Assembly (NCBI RefSeq): GCF_016820245.1
Contig: NZ_JAFCAR010000003.1
Span: 1 to 64,000, forward strand
Length of the DNA: 64,000 nt
DNA from: Jannaschia sp. Os4
GTDB lineage: Bacteria > Pseudomonadota > Alphaproteobacteria > Rhodobacterales > Rhodobacteraceae
Direction of reading: 5' to 3'
Under the pieces are notes generated by a model. It did not search any database. It was not told the origin of the DNA and worked only from the letters and a program-made list of their open reading frames with translations. A program made the translations under genes and the position numbers. Each line of letters starts with the position of its first letter. The stretch's first letter is position 1. Shown piece after piece: positions 25,859 to 34,413 of the stretch.

Positions 25859-26706
25859 GGTGTCTCCTTGGGGTCGTCGGAGTCGTCGTGGGAAAGGAGG
25901 CGGAGGCCGAGGGCGTCGCCGCGGCCGCGTCCGAGCAGCCCACGGAAGAGGGCCGCATCCCCGCACCGGACGTCGAGGGGCGCGGCCGGGTCGCCGGGAA
26001 GGTCGAGCGTCGCCCCGGGATCCCATCCCATCGCGTCTCCGACGAGGAGGGATACCTCCATGACGGCGGCCACGCGAATCTCGGCCTCGAGCAAGCTCGT
26101 GGGTACCTTTCGGCGGGGCCGATCTCCGGCATCGCCGCGGATCGGCGCGGTCCGGTCGGCCCGCAACGGCACGAGCGCGGCGAGGTCGGCCTCTCCGCCG
26201 CCGAGGACGATCCGAATGCGGACGGCATCGCCGCAAAGCGGCCTGCGAGCCCTCCGCGCGGTCGGCCGGGCGGGACCGTCCGAGCGGCGGCGCCCTGGAT
26301 GCAGCGCGTCTCCCAACGCGTCTCCCAACGCGTCCGAGAGCCGTTTCAAGATTCGACGCGCGACGGCGGACTGAAGGTCGGGCGGCGGGTCGTCCGGGTC
26401 GGCGCGCAGGATGCCGGTCAGCAGCGCCTCTGCGGCGGCGTCCGATAGGTGGAGGTATGCGGCTCGATCTCCCTCGCGAGGTTCGAGCCACGTCCCCGGG
26501 CCCGATGGCTCGAGGTCCTGCCAACTTCCGTAGCGGAGGTCGAACGACAGCGGGGGAGCCACCGGACCGCAGCGCTCGGCGCAGATCGCCGCGACCGCAC
26601 GATGGAACGCCCGGAGCTGGTCCTCCAACTCCGGATCGCGCCGTCGGCGGTCCGTCGCGGCGTCGACATACGCGGCCTCTACGGGCAGGGCGGGCGCGGC
26701 GTTCAT
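25855..26706 (-). CDS. fliM: Divergent flagellar motor switch protein FliM
   Basis: A C-ring protein expected between FliG and FliN. The 283-residue product is short for FliM (about 330). The usual N-terminal CheY-binding box (EIDALL type) is absent; it starts MNAAPALPVEAAYVDAATDR. The middle domain is weakly conserved, while the C-terminal SpoA-like domain is clear: TSLLEAEIRVAAVMEVSLLVG, then DLPGDPAAPLDVRCGDAALFRG (both truncated in part here). A GDALGDAL repeat at about residues 125-135 is encoded by a 12-base tandem repeat. The call rests on the SpoA domain plus position after fliL. Confidence 0.68.
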   Translation of the reverse strand: MNAAPALPVEAAYVDAATDRRRRDPELEDQLRAFHRAVAAICAERCGPVAPPLSFDLRYGSWQDLEPSGPGTWLEPREGDRAAYLHLSDAAAEALLTGILRADPDDPPPDLQSAVARRILKRLSDALGDALGDALHPGRRRSDGPARPTARRARRPLCGDAVRIRIVLGGGEADLAALVPLRADRTAPIRGDAGDRPRRKVPTSLLEAEIRVAAVMEVSLLVGDAMGWDPGATLDLPGDPAAPLDVRCGDAALFRGLLGRGRGDALGLRLLSHDDSDDPKETP

Positions 26707-27206
26707 TGCAGCACCAAATCGGCGATGAGGATCTCCACCGCGAGGTCCGGACCGAGGATGGCCCGGGCACGAAGCAGGAGGTCCGCGCGAATCTGCGCCA
26801 TCCCGTCCGACCCGACGAGGTCCGGCTCTCGCAGCAGTCGCGTGTAGTCCACGAAAGCGTCGCGGACGTAGGGGCGCATGCCGTCCAAGTGTGCGTCGAC
26901 CTCGGGCGTCGTGGGATGGACGATGGCGTAGTCCGCCTTGAGGAAGCGGTGGATCGGCGTCCCGGACGTGCTCCGACCGGGAATGTCGACGACGATCTCC
27001 TCGAGTTCGAGCACCGTCAGCGGCGCATCGGGCGCGGGCACCGGCACGCTGCTAGGCGGTCCGTCCGCCACCTCGGCATGGGCGTCGCCCCGAGGGTCCA
27101 AGACCGCGTAGGCCCCGCCCGCGATCGAGAGCAGGACGACGACCGCCGCGAGTGAGAGCAGCAGACGACGGCGGGGCAGCGGGAAAGTCTTAGGCGGTGC
27201 GGGCAT
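26703..27206 (-). CDS. fliL: Flagellar basal body-associated protein FliL
   Basis: A 167-residue protein with one membrane segment (RRRLLLSLAAVVVLLSIAG, residues 11-30) and a periplasmic stomatin-like domain containing LELEEIVVDIP, FLKADYAIVHP, VRDAFVDYTRLLRE and AEILIADLVLQ-type ending (EILIADLVLQ). FliL surrounds the stator and modulates torque. The start at 27206 is preceded by GGAAGGAGG, an excellent ribosome binding site; an upstream ATG adds 16 residues and is not needed. It heads a minus-strand operon and is divergent from fliF. Confidence 0.87.
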   Translation of the reverse strand: MPAPPKTFPLPRRRLLLSLAAVVVLLSIAGGAYAVLDPRGDAHAEVADGPPSSVPVPAPDAPLTVLELEEIVVDIPGRSTSGTPIHRFLKADYAIVHPTTPEVDAHLDGMRPYVRDAFVDYTRLLREPDLVGSDGMAQIRADLLLRARAILGPDLAVEILIADLVLQ

Positions 27207-27284
27207 TGCGGCCTCCTTCCCCGCAAGGTGGCGCGCCCTCCGGCGGTCGGGCAAGAACGTAATGAGAACAATTCGCCGCTTCGA

Positions 27285-27299
27285 TTAAGCGCCGCTTAA
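27285..27299. promoter_or_regulatory. CtrA box between fliL and fliF
   Basis: TTAA-GCGCCGC-TTAA is an exact match to the CtrA consensus TTAA-N7-TTAA. It is palindromic enough to serve both fliL (minus) and fliF (plus, start 27342). It indicates cell-cycle-type control of the flagellar basal body genes. Confidence 0.78.
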
Positions 27300-27341
27300 G
27301 CATTGGGACGCATGGTCCATCCGACGACAGGCCGGAGACCC

Positions 27342-28943
27342 ATGCCCCCGATTCTCGAACGCATCGCCCGATTGGGGCGCACCCGCCTCCTCGCGTTGGG
27401 AGGGACCGCGATCGTGCTCGTGACCCTGATGGCGATCGCGGTCGGCGCGGTGCTCGCCCCGACCTACGCGCCGCTGTACAGCGGCCTCTCCCCGGCGGCG
27501 GCGGGCGGAATGGTCAGCGCCCTCGAGCAGGCGGGGTTCGACGTCGAGGTGTCCGGGGACGGCGGCACGCTCTCCGTCCCCCGTGAGGACGTCGCGCGGG
27601 CGCGGATGACGCTCGCGACGGCCGGGCTCCTCGCCGAGGGGGCCCCGGGATGGGAACTCTTCGACGACGCCGACGGGTTGGGGATGAACACCTTCCTCCA
27701 GCGGGTGAACCGCCTCCGCGCCTTGGAGGGGGAGCTCGCGCGGTCGATCCAGACGATCGACGGGATCACCGCGGCCCGCGTCCATCTCGTGCTGCCGGAG
27801 CGGGAGGCGTTCTCCCGTGAGCGGCCGGAGGCGACCGCGTCGGTGATCGTCCGGAGCCGCCCCGGCGCGACCGTCTCGGAGCGCCAGGCCATCGCGATCC
27901 GGGCCCTCGTCGCCTCGGCGGTGCCCGACCTCGCGCCGGGGCGGATCACGGTGCTCTCCGGGGCGGGCGAGACGATCCTCGGCCCCGGTGACGAAGCGGT
28001 CGCGGGCGCGGGCGGCGCCCTGCAGGGGCGGAAGAGCGCCTTGGAGGAACGGCTGAGGGCCAACGTCCAACGCCTCTTGGCGGCCCGCGTCGGCGCGGGG
28101 AGCGCGCGCGTGGAGGTCAACGTCGACCTCAGTTCCGTGCGCCAGATCACCCAGTCGGAGGCGTTCGACCCCGACGGCCGGGTGGTCCGCTCGACGGAGA
28201 CCCGGGCGGAGACGAGCCGGGATCAGGACGGCGCGCGCGACGAGGTGGGCGTCGCCGGGAACCTGCCCGCGCCGCTCGGCGCGCCGGGCGGCGGAGGGGG
28301 CGCGACCAGCGAGCGGGACCGCTCCGACGAGGTCGTCAACTACGAGATCGGGTCGACCCGGACCGAGACCGTGTCGGAGCCCGGCGCGGTGGCCCGCATC
28401 TCCGTCGCCGTGCTGGTCGACGAGATGGGCGAGCCTGACGGTGCGGGCGGTATGGCCTATACGCCGCGGACGACAGAGGAGATGGAGCGCCTCGCCGCGC
28501 TCGTGCGCGCGGCGATCGGGTTCGACGCGGAGCGCGGGGACAGGGTGTCGGTCGAGACGATGCGGTTCGCGCCGGCGGACCCCGTCCCCGGGCTGGAGGG
28601 CGGTTCGGACCTGGTGCGGCTGATGGTCGGCCTCGTCCCGTCCGCCCTGCGCGGCCTCTTCGCGGTGGCCGTGGTCGCCTTGGTCCTTCGCCTCGGCCTC
28701 AGGCCCGCCCTCGCGGCCTTGGCGCCGCCCCCGCCCGAGGCGGTCGATCCGGGATCCGCGGCCCCGGCCGCACCCGACCTGCCGGACCGTCCTGCGGACG
28801 AGCCGGTGCCCTCCCGCGTCGACGTGCCTGGGGTCGCGGGACCGGTGGAACGCACGGCGCTGGAGCGGGCGCGCGACCTCGCCCTCGAGCGGCCCGACGA
28901 GGCCACCCGCGCGATCCGAGGCTGGCTGGCGGCGGGGACCTGA
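27342..28943 (+). CDS. fliF: Flagellar MS-ring protein FliF
   Basis: A 533-residue protein forming the MS ring in the inner membrane. The first membrane segment (residues 18-40) is followed by the YscJ-like ring domain with YAPLYSGLSPAAAGGMVSAL, PREDVARARMTLA, NTFLQRVNRLRALEGELARSI (split: NTFLQRVNR, LRALEGELARSI) and VHLVLPEREAFSRE, then the second ring domain, then a second membrane segment near 435-460. The C-terminus should bind FliG. In-frame starts at 27303 and 27312 exist; ATG 27342 is preferred because GGAGA lies just upstream. Confidence 0.94.
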   Translation: MPPILERIARLGRTRLLALGGTAIVLVTLMAIAVGAVLAPTYAPLYSGLSPAAAGGMVSALEQAGFDVEVSGDGGTLSVPREDVARARMTLATAGLLAEGAPGWELFDDADGLGMNTFLQRVNRLRALEGELARSIQTIDGITAARVHLVLPEREAFSRERPEATASVIVRSRPGATVSERQAIAIRALVASAVPDLAPGRITVLSGAGETILGPGDEAVAGAGGALQGRKSALEERLRANVQRLLAARVGAGSARVEVNVDLSSVRQITQSEAFDPDGRVVRSTETRAETSRDQDGARDEVGVAGNLPAPLGAPGGGGGATSERDRSDEVVNYEIGSTRTETVSEPGAVARISVAVLVDEMGEPDGAGGMAYTPRTTEEMERLAALVRAAIGFDAERGDRVSVETMRFAPADPVPGLEGGSDLVRLMVGLVPSALRGLFAVAVVALVLRLGLRPALAALAPPPPEAVDPGSAAPAAPDLPDRPADEPVPSRVDVPGVAGPVERTALERARDLALERPDEATRAIRGWLAAGT

Positions 28944-28944
28944 C

Positions 28945-29568
28945 GTGACGGGCGCACGATACCGGATCGACCGCGATTTGCGGATCGTCCCACGCGTCGC
29001 GGCGGCTCCGCCGCCGCCGCAGGGGCCGACCATGGCCGACGTCGAAGCCGCACGAGCGGAGGGCCGGGAAGAGGGCCGCCGCCACGCGGGGGCCGAGGCG
29101 ACGGCGGCGCTGGACGCCATCGGCGCCGCGCTCGCGGACAGGGTCGCGGACCGGGCTCGCGACCTCGGGGAGGCGGAGCGCGGGGCGACGCGCCTCGTGC
29201 GGGACGTGCTCGCGCGGCTCGTGCCGTCCGTGCGCCGGGCCGGCATCGAACGGGTCGCCGATCTGGTCCGCGACGCGCTCCCGCTGGCCATCGGGAGCCC
29301 GCATCTGCGGATCGCGCTGGCCGGTGCCGCAGCCGACCGTCACGGGTCCGCGCTCGCGGAACTCGCCGAGACGATCGATCCCACGATCACCGTCGACGTG
29401 ATCGTCGATCCCGGCCTCGCCGCGGGCGCCGCGCGCGTCGAATGGCGGGGCGGGCATGCGGAGATGGATCCCGCGCAGGCGCTGGAGCGGCTGGGCGCCG
29501 CGCTCGACCATGCGCTCTTTGGAGAGGAGGCCGACGCCGATGGACGTGGCGACGAAGGACGACCGTGA
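28945..29568 (+). CDS. fliH: Flagellar export ATPase regulator FliH
   Basis: A 207-residue product from GTG two bases after fliF. The N-terminal part has Gly-spaced helical repeats (EGREEGRRHAGAEATAAL), the middle is charged and helical, and the C-terminal domain shows LVRDVLARLVPSVRRAG, HLRIALAG and ITVDVIVDPGLAAGAARVEW, the FliH/SctL pattern. It holds FliI dimers at the C-ring. The C-terminus overlaps fliN by 29 bases. FliH is poorly conserved, so the call leans partly on its position between fliF and fliN. Confidence 0.78.
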   Translation: MTGARYRIDRDLRIVPRVAAAPPPPQGPTMADVEAARAEGREEGRRHAGAEATAALDAIGAALADRVADRARDLGEAERGATRLVRDVLARLVPSVRRAGIERVADLVRDALPLAIGSPHLRIALAGAAADRHGSALAELAETIDPTITVDVIVDPGLAAGAARVEWRGGHAEMDPAQALERLGAALDHALFGEEADADGRGDEGRP

Positions 29569-29878
29569 TGCCCCCTTGGAGCCGGCGGAAGGGGCCTCGA
29601 CCCCGCGGCGGAGGGGCGACGGCGTGGAGATGCGGGCGATGATGGGCGTCCGGTTGCACGTGCAGATCGTGCTCGGCGAGACACGGATGACCCTCGCGGA
29701 GGTGATGGCCCTCCGCGCCGGGGCGGTCGTGGATCTCGACCGTCGGGTCGGGGATCCCGTCGATCTCGTGGTCGGGGGCCGGTTGGTGGCGCGGGGCGAC
29801 CTCGTGCGGACCGAGGGCGGGCCCGTGGGCCTCCGCCTCACGGAGGTCCTGATGGACCCGGGCGCGGCCCGCGCGTGA
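29540..29878 (+). CDS. fliN: Flagellar motor switch protein FliN
   Basis: A 112-residue C-ring subunit. After a polar N-terminal 30 residues comes the SpoA domain: MMGVRLHVQIVLGETRMTLAE (M to E, cut), LRAGAVVDLDRRVGDPVDLVV (cut) and GRLVARGDLVRTEGGPVGLRL (cut), matching FliN. The ATG at 29540 has GGAGAGGAGG upstream at 29521-29530. It overlaps the end of fliH and the start of fliP (GTGA), so the fliF-fliG operon is tightly coupled. Confidence 0.9.
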   Translation: MDVATKDDRDAPLEPAEGASTPRRRGDGVEMRAMMGVRLHVQIVLGETRMTLAEVMALRAGAVVDLDRRVGDPVDLVVGGRLVARGDLVRTEGGPVGLRLTEVLMDPGAARA

Positions 29879-30699
29879 TCGTGCCCGCCCGCCCCCTTCG
29901 TTATGCGACCCCCTTCGCCGCGCTCCTGCTCGCCGCCGGGGCGGGCGCCGCGTCCGCCCAGGATCTCGGAGGGCTCCTCCAGGACGTCTCGTCCGCGATC
30001 GAGGGCGGGGGTCCGAAGAGCGCGGGGGACGACGGTGCCACGCTCAGCGGTCGCCTGCTGCAGGTCCTCGCGTTGACCACGGTCCTGAGCGTGGCGCCTG
30101 GCCTTCTCGTCATGATGACGAGCTTCACCCGCTTCGTGATCGTCCTCTCGATCCTGCGCTCCGCCTTGGGCCTCGCCCAGACGCCGCCCAACGTCGTCCT
30201 CACGAGCATGGCGCTCTTCCTGACGTTCTTCGTCATGCAGCCGGTCTTCGAGGACGCGTGGGAGGACGGGCTGCGCCCCCTGCTCGACGACGCCATCACC
30301 GAGGAGCAGGCGGTCGCGCGGATCGCGGCGCCGTTCCACGCCTTCATGGAGGCCAACACCCGCCCCGAGGACCTCGCGCTCTTCGAGGGGATCGCGGCGC
30401 GGACGGCGGACGCCTCCCCGCCGCGCGGGGCGACGAACGGGCCGGGCTGGCGGGAGCTCGTTCCCGCCTTCGCGATCTCCGAACTGCGCCAAGCGTTCAC
30501 CATCGGGTTCCTGCTGTTCCTGCCGTTCCTCGCGATCGACCTGATCGTCGCATCCATCCTCATGAGCGCGGGCATGATGATGCTCCCGCCCGTCCTGATC
30601 TCGCTGCCGTTCAAGATCGTCTTCTTCGTCCTGATCGACGGGTGGGCGATGCTCGCGGGGAGCTTGATCGAGAGCTACCTTCCCGCCGCCCCGATTTGA
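29875..30699 (+). CDS. fliP: Flagellar export gate protein FliP
   Basis: A 274-residue export-gate subunit starting from GTG. A signal-like leader ends at ASAQ near residue 30, followed by four hydrophobic segments. Diagnostic pieces are VLSVAPGLLVMMTSFTRFVIVLS (split: VLSVAPGLLVMMT, SFTRFVIVLS), RSALGLAQTPPNVVL and the C-terminal FTIGFLLFLPFLAIDLIVAS, ILMSAGMMMLPP, ISLPFKIVFFVLIDGWAML. No fliO gene is visible beside it. Confidence 0.95.
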   Translation: MIVPARPLRYATPFAALLLAAGAGAASAQDLGGLLQDVSSAIEGGGPKSAGDDGATLSGRLLQVLALTTVLSVAPGLLVMMTSFTRFVIVLSILRSALGLAQTPPNVVLTSMALFLTFFVMQPVFEDAWEDGLRPLLDDAITEEQAVARIAAPFHAFMEANTRPEDLALFEGIAARTADASPPRGATNGPGWRELVPAFAISELRQAFTIGFLLFLPFLAIDLIVASILMSAGMMMLPPVLISLPFKIVFFVLIDGWAMLAGSLIESYLPAAPI

Positions 30700-30721
30700 C
30701 CCGCCCGGACCCGGTGAACCC

Positions 30722-31768
30722 ATGACCTCGATCCTTCCCTCCGACGGCCCCGCGACCGATCCGCCCTCCGGCGGCGCCGCGTCCGACACGGCGACGCTCA
30801 CCGGGGCCGAGAAGGCCGCGCTGGTTCTGGTCTCCCTCGGGGAGGAGACGGGCGGTGCCCTCATGCGCAGCTTGGAGGAAGCGGACCTCCGGCGGATTGG
30901 GACCGCCCTGTCCACCCTCCGACGTGTACCCGCCGCGCTGGTCGAGGCCAGCTTGGCAGAGTTCGCCGATGCCGTCGCGGGGGGCGGGTCGTCCATCGGA
31001 GGGCGCGACGTGGCGCGTCGCCTCCTCGCCGGGATCCTGCCCGACGCCGAGGTCGAGGCGATCCTGGACGGGCGCGGCACCCCGCGGCGGGAGCGCGCCG
31101 CATGGCGGCGCTTGGCCGCCATGGAGCCGGCCCGCATCGCCGCCTGCCTCGCACCGGAGCCCCCGCAGGCCGTCGCGACGATCCTCGCGCATCTCCCCCC
31201 GCGGACCGCCGCCGCCGTCTATCCCCTGCTCGCCACGGATCGGCGCGCCGACGTGATCGAGCGGATGACGGCGCTCGGCACGTATCCAGATCATCTGATC
31301 GACGACATCGAGGCCGCGGTGCACGACGATCTCGTGGCGCGAGCTTCCGACGATGCGGAGGGATCCGCGCGGGACGTCGTGGCCGAGATGCTCAGCGCGC
31401 TCGGACCCGACGAGCGCGCCGAGGCGATCGAGGCGCTGGATCGGACGGACCCTGCCGTCGGGGCGGACGTGCGCGACCGAATGTTCACCTTCGACGACAT
31501 GATCCGCATCGATCCGCGCGGGCTCGCGCGCCTGATGCGGGAGGTCGAGGGCACCCTCGTCCCGACCGCGCTAGCCGGAACCCACGAGACCATGCGGGAG
31601 CATTTCCTGTCGGCCCTCCCGGCCCGGAGCCGCGGGATGCTCGAGCGCGAGATCGAGCAGCGGGGCCACCCCGAGGCGGAGGAAGCGCAGGCCGCGCAGC
31701 TCAAGCTGGTCGATGCGGCGAAGGGTCTCCTCCGGGCCGACGACATCGCCTTGACGAAGCGGCGTTGA
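30722..31768 (+). CDS. fliG: Flagellar motor switch protein FliG
   Basis: A 348-residue C-ring protein that contacts FliF, FliM and MotA. The N-terminal domain starts TLTGAEKAALVLVSLGEE; the middle repeats include EPPQAVATILAHLPPRTAA; the C-terminal torque domain includes MFTFDDMIRIDPRGLARLMRE (cut) with charged residues, then MREHFLSALPARSRGMLEREI (cut). Length is normal. It closes the plus-strand fliF operon and is convergent with the DUF1217 gene. Confidence 0.92.
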   Translation: MTSILPSDGPATDPPSGGAASDTATLTGAEKAALVLVSLGEETGGALMRSLEEADLRRIGTALSTLRRVPAALVEASLAEFADAVAGGGSSIGGRDVARRLLAGILPDAEVEAILDGRGTPRRERAAWRRLAAMEPARIAACLAPEPPQAVATILAHLPPRTAAAVYPLLATDRRADVIERMTALGTYPDHLIDDIEAAVHDDLVARASDDAEGSARDVVAEMLSALGPDERAEAIEALDRTDPAVGADVRDRMFTFDDMIRIDPRGLARLMREVEGTLVPTALAGTHETMREHFLSALPARSRGMLEREIEQRGHPEAEEAQAAQLKLVDAAKGLLRADDIALTKRR

Positions 31769-31849
31769 CGGGCCTGGCCAACTGGGAGCGGGCGACCGGC
31801 CACCCGTCCGGTGCCGACGGGCTCGGCCGAGGGCGGAGGACGACCTGCC

Positions 31850-32650
31850 TCAGCCGGTGTATCGCCCCCGACCGGACGCGAACACGGCGGCGATCTCGAC
31901 CAAGCCTCGGGACTGGGAACCCGAGAGCACCGTGAGCGCGCCCGACGCGGCGCCGACGGGCCGCGTCGCCGCGTCGGACAGGACGAGGTATTTCCGCACC
32001 AGACGATCGACGGATGTCGGGTCGTCCAGCGATGACAGGTCCAGCCGCCGTTCGATCATCTGTGCTTGGCGATCGATGTCGAGTCCCGCGGTCGCGGGTG
32101 GGATGCCGAGGGCGGTGCGGACCACCGTGCTGAGTTCGGCATCCGCGAGGATGTCGTAGGCGGACCCAATCCCCGGGGCGGCCGCACGGAACGCGAGCGC
32201 CGCCCCGACGGCCGCGTTCCCATCCGTCACCGCATCGGTGAACTGCCGGTCGACGTAACGGTCCACCAGCGCCTCGCGTGCGGGCTCGGAACCTAGTCGG
32301 GGGGCGTCCCCTGTGCCGAAACCCAAGGCGGCGTGCATCTCCGAGAAGCGGGGGTCGGAGAGGCGATTCACGAGGGATGCCGGATCGGAGGCGTCCGAGG
32401 CGAGGACCCTCCGCATCATTCCCTTGCCGAAGATGCGGTCCCCGAGACCGAAGGCGCGCATCGCGAACGCGTAGACCTCGTTGTCCTCTACGAAGGCGTC
32501 CGCCGTAGCCGGCCCGCCCGCGCGCGCGCGGAACGTCTCGATGCCGCGGGCATGCCCGGAACGTTCCCGCAGCGCGGTGGTCTGCTCGCCACGGGTCGCA
32601 TCGACCAACTTGAGCGCAAGCAACGACGGAAGGCCGGTGATCGGGATCAT
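31850..32650 (-). CDS. DUF1217 flagellar-cluster protein
   Basis: A 266-residue protein starting MIPITGLPSLLALKLVD. The DUF1217 signature is seen as VEDNEVYAFAMRAFGLGDRIFGKGMMRRVLASD (in pieces: EVYAFAMRAFGLGD, GKGMMRRVL), NRLSDPRFSEMHAALGFG, and a second half with FRAAAPGIGSAYDILAD and VVRTALGIP. DUF1217 proteins occur in alphaproteobacterial flagellar loci; their role is not established. It overlaps flbT by four bases and ends the fliC-flaF-flbT series. Confidence 0.82.
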   Translation of the reverse strand: MIPITGLPSLLALKLVDATRGEQTTALRERSGHARGIETFRARAGGPATADAFVEDNEVYAFAMRAFGLGDRIFGKGMMRRVLASDASDPASLVNRLSDPRFSEMHAALGFGTGDAPRLGSEPAREALVDRYVDRQFTDAVTDGNAAVGAALAFRAAAPGIGSAYDILADAELSTVVRTALGIPPATAGLDIDRQAQMIERRLDLSSLDDPTSVDRLVRKYLVLSDAATRPVGAASGALTVLSGSQSRGLVEIAAVFASGRGRYTG

Positions 32651-33075
32651 CGGATCGGCCCGTCCTCGCAAGCCGACGGGGCGCTCGCATGCCGGGCTCG
32701 TGACGGGTCCGGGTCGCGCGCGACCAAGGGGCGGAGCGCACGGAGGACGCCGTAGAAGTCGGAGGTGCTGGCCCGGTTCGCCGCCGTCAGGACGTCGACC
32801 GGGCTTGGCGACGGTTCGACTGCGAGCCCGGCAAGCGTGCGTTGAAGGTCCCGCACGCTCTCGTCGCGTGCCCCGGGATCCAGCAACGCGGCCTGCGCGA
32901 GCGCGTAGGCGCGCCGCACCGGTGTCTTGGCTTCGCGTGGGTCCATGAGGTCGCTCCCCCGCATCACGTCGGCTCGCGTTTCGATCCAGAACGACTGCCG
33001 CCTCGTCCCGTTTCGGATGACGCAACCGTTGATCACGACGATCTCGCCCGCCTTGAGGGTAATCTTCAAGGACAC
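32647..33075 (-). CDS. flbT: Flagellin translational repressor FlbT
   Basis: In Caulobacter FlbT binds the flagellin mRNA leader and destabilises it until the hook is complete. The 142-residue product starts at GTG with VSLKITLKAGEIVVINGCVI, the normal FlbT opening, and continues RRQSFWIETRADVMRG, AYALAQAALLDP and ANRASTSDFYGVLRALRPLV (cut). An ATG nine codons upstream is possible but does not fit the family. It overlaps flaF by 10 bases; co-location with fliC supports joint control of flagellin synthesis. Confidence 0.92.
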   Translation of the reverse strand: MSLKITLKAGEIVVINGCVIRNGTRRQSFWIETRADVMRGSDLMDPREAKTPVRRAYALAQAALLDPGARDESVRDLQRTLAGLAVEPSPSPVDVLTAANRASTSDFYGVLRALRPLVARDPDPSRARHASAPSACEDGPIR

Positions 33076-33488
33076 GGGATGTCCTTCGACCCGGCTTCGC
33101 ATGACGCTTCCGACCGGCCGAGACCGGCCGAGACGATGCGGTTGACCTCGACGAGCGGCGCCACCGTCCCCCTTCCGCGCAGGAGATCCGTGGTCCGCGC
33201 ATCGACCCAGAGGGATAGCGAGATGAGCCCGGCACGGAGCGCGGGATGCAGGGCGTTCCGCTCGTCGGAGACATCGCGTCGGAGCGCGCGCCAGAAGGCT
33301 TGGTTCTCGTTCGCCGCCGTTCCCAGCCCGTATGCCAGGATCTCGAGGCGGGCTTGCGGATCCTCCGTGGCGTCGTAGGCGGCGCGATGCGCGTCCAAGC
33401 CCGCCGAGTTCGCCGCGAGGATGCGCCGTTCGAGTTCGCGCGGCGCTTCGAGACGGCGAAGCGCGGTCTTGTAGGCGTGGATGCTCAC
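33066..33488 (-). CDS. flaF: Flagellin biosynthesis regulator FlaF
   Basis: Required for flagellin synthesis or secretion in Alphaproteobacteria, working against FlbT. The 140-residue product starts at GTG with VSIHAYKTALRRLEAPRELE, then ILAYGLGTAANENQAFWRAL and the conserved ALRAGLISLSLWVDARTTDLL (cut) plus EVNRIVSAGL. A tail of about 12 residues past the family end overlaps flbT. An upstream ATG would add 12 residues. Confidence 0.88.
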   Translation of the reverse strand: MSIHAYKTALRRLEAPRELERRILAANSAGLDAHRAAYDATEDPQARLEILAYGLGTAANENQAFWRALRRDVSDERNALHPALRAGLISLSLWVDARTTDLLRGRGTVAPLVEVNRIVSAGLGRSEASCEAGSKDIPCP

Positions 33489-33541
33489 GGCATGTTGCTC
33501 CGATACGGCAGAGTCGGGTCGCACCCGGAACCGAAGATGCT

Positions 33542-33568
33542 CGGGCGCGCCTGTCCGTGGCGCGCCCG
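33542..33568 (-). terminator. Hairpin downstream of fliC
   Basis: A perfect 10-bp stem, CGGGCGCGCC / GGCGCGCCCG, with loop TGTCCGT, 14 bases after the fliC stop. No U tract is visible, so it may stabilise the flagellin mRNA 3' end or terminate partially before flaF. Confidence 0.6.
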
Positions 33569-33582
33569 GATGGTTGCGTGCG

Positions 33583-34413
33583 TCAGCGGAACAGGCTGAG
33601 GATGTTCTGCGGCGCTTGGTTCGCGATCGATAGGGATTGCGTCGCCAACTGCTGCTGGACCTGCAGGGACTGCAGGCGCGCCGCCTCCTCCTCCATGTCG
33701 GCGTCGACCATCGCGCCGATTCCGCTGTCGAGCCGGTCGCTCAGCGAGGAGAGGAACTCCTGCTGCGTCTCGATGCTGTTCTCCGCGACGCCGAGCGAGG
33801 TGGCCCCTTCAATCGCGTTCGCCAGTTGCGCCTCGGCCGCCGTGAGCGCCGCAGCCATGGTCGCCGCGTCGTCTCCGTTGGCGATGGCGATGCCGTCGAG
33901 GGCGGTGTGGATCGCTGTGAGGTCGACGGGCGTGATGGTCATCGTCGACGTCGCGAAGGTGCCGCCGTCGCGCGTGACGCCGGTCACCACGGTCACCGCG
34001 GTCGTGCTGTCGACCATCGACTGGCCGTTGAAAGAGGACTGCTTGATCGTCGTGTCGATCTGCGCGACGAGCCCGTCGAGCTCGGCTTGGACCTTCTCCC
34101 GATCGACCCCCTCCTGCTGCGCGAAGGCGAGGCGGTCGACGAACTGCTGCGCCAGTCCCACCACCGTCTCGGCGCCGAGACGGCCCGTCGAGACGGAGTT
34201 CTTGGTGAGCGTCAGGCTCTCGTCGATCGCGCGGTACATCCCGCTGTCGCTGCGCATGGTCTCGGAGATCGAGAAGTAGGCGGCGTTGTCCTTCGCGGAT
34301 TGGACCTTGAGGCCGCTCGAGACGCGGCCTTGTGTATCGGTCAGGGAGGAATTGATCATGCGCAGGGTCGACAGCGCGTTCATCGCAGAGGCGTTGGTGT
34401 TGATCGACGACAT
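33583..34413 (-). CDS. fliC: Flagellin
   Basis: The filament subunit, 276 residues, short as in many Rhodobacterales. The N-terminal domain shows INTNASAMNALSTLRMINSSL (cut) with the coiled-coil region GLKVQSAKDNAAYFSISETMR (cut); the central domain is small and Thr/Val-rich (residues 135-180); the C-terminal domain ends ARLQSLQVQQQLATQSLSIA (cut) NQAPQNILSLFR. It has a separate AT-richer upstream region and is followed by flaF and flbT. It is the only flagellin gene in the window. Confidence 0.96.
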   Translation of the reverse strand: MSSINTNASAMNALSTLRMINSSLTDTQGRVSSGLKVQSAKDNAAYFSISETMRSDSGMYRAIDESLTLTKNSVSTGRLGAETVVGLAQQFVDRLAFAQQEGVDREKVQAELDGLVAQIDTTIKQSSFNGQSMVDSTTAVTVVTGVTRDGGTFATSTMTITPVDLTAIHTALDGIAIANGDDAATMAAALTAAEAQLANAIEGATSLGVAENSIETQQEFLSSLSDRLDSGIGAMVDADMEEEAARLQSLQVQQQLATQSLSIANQAPQNILSLFR

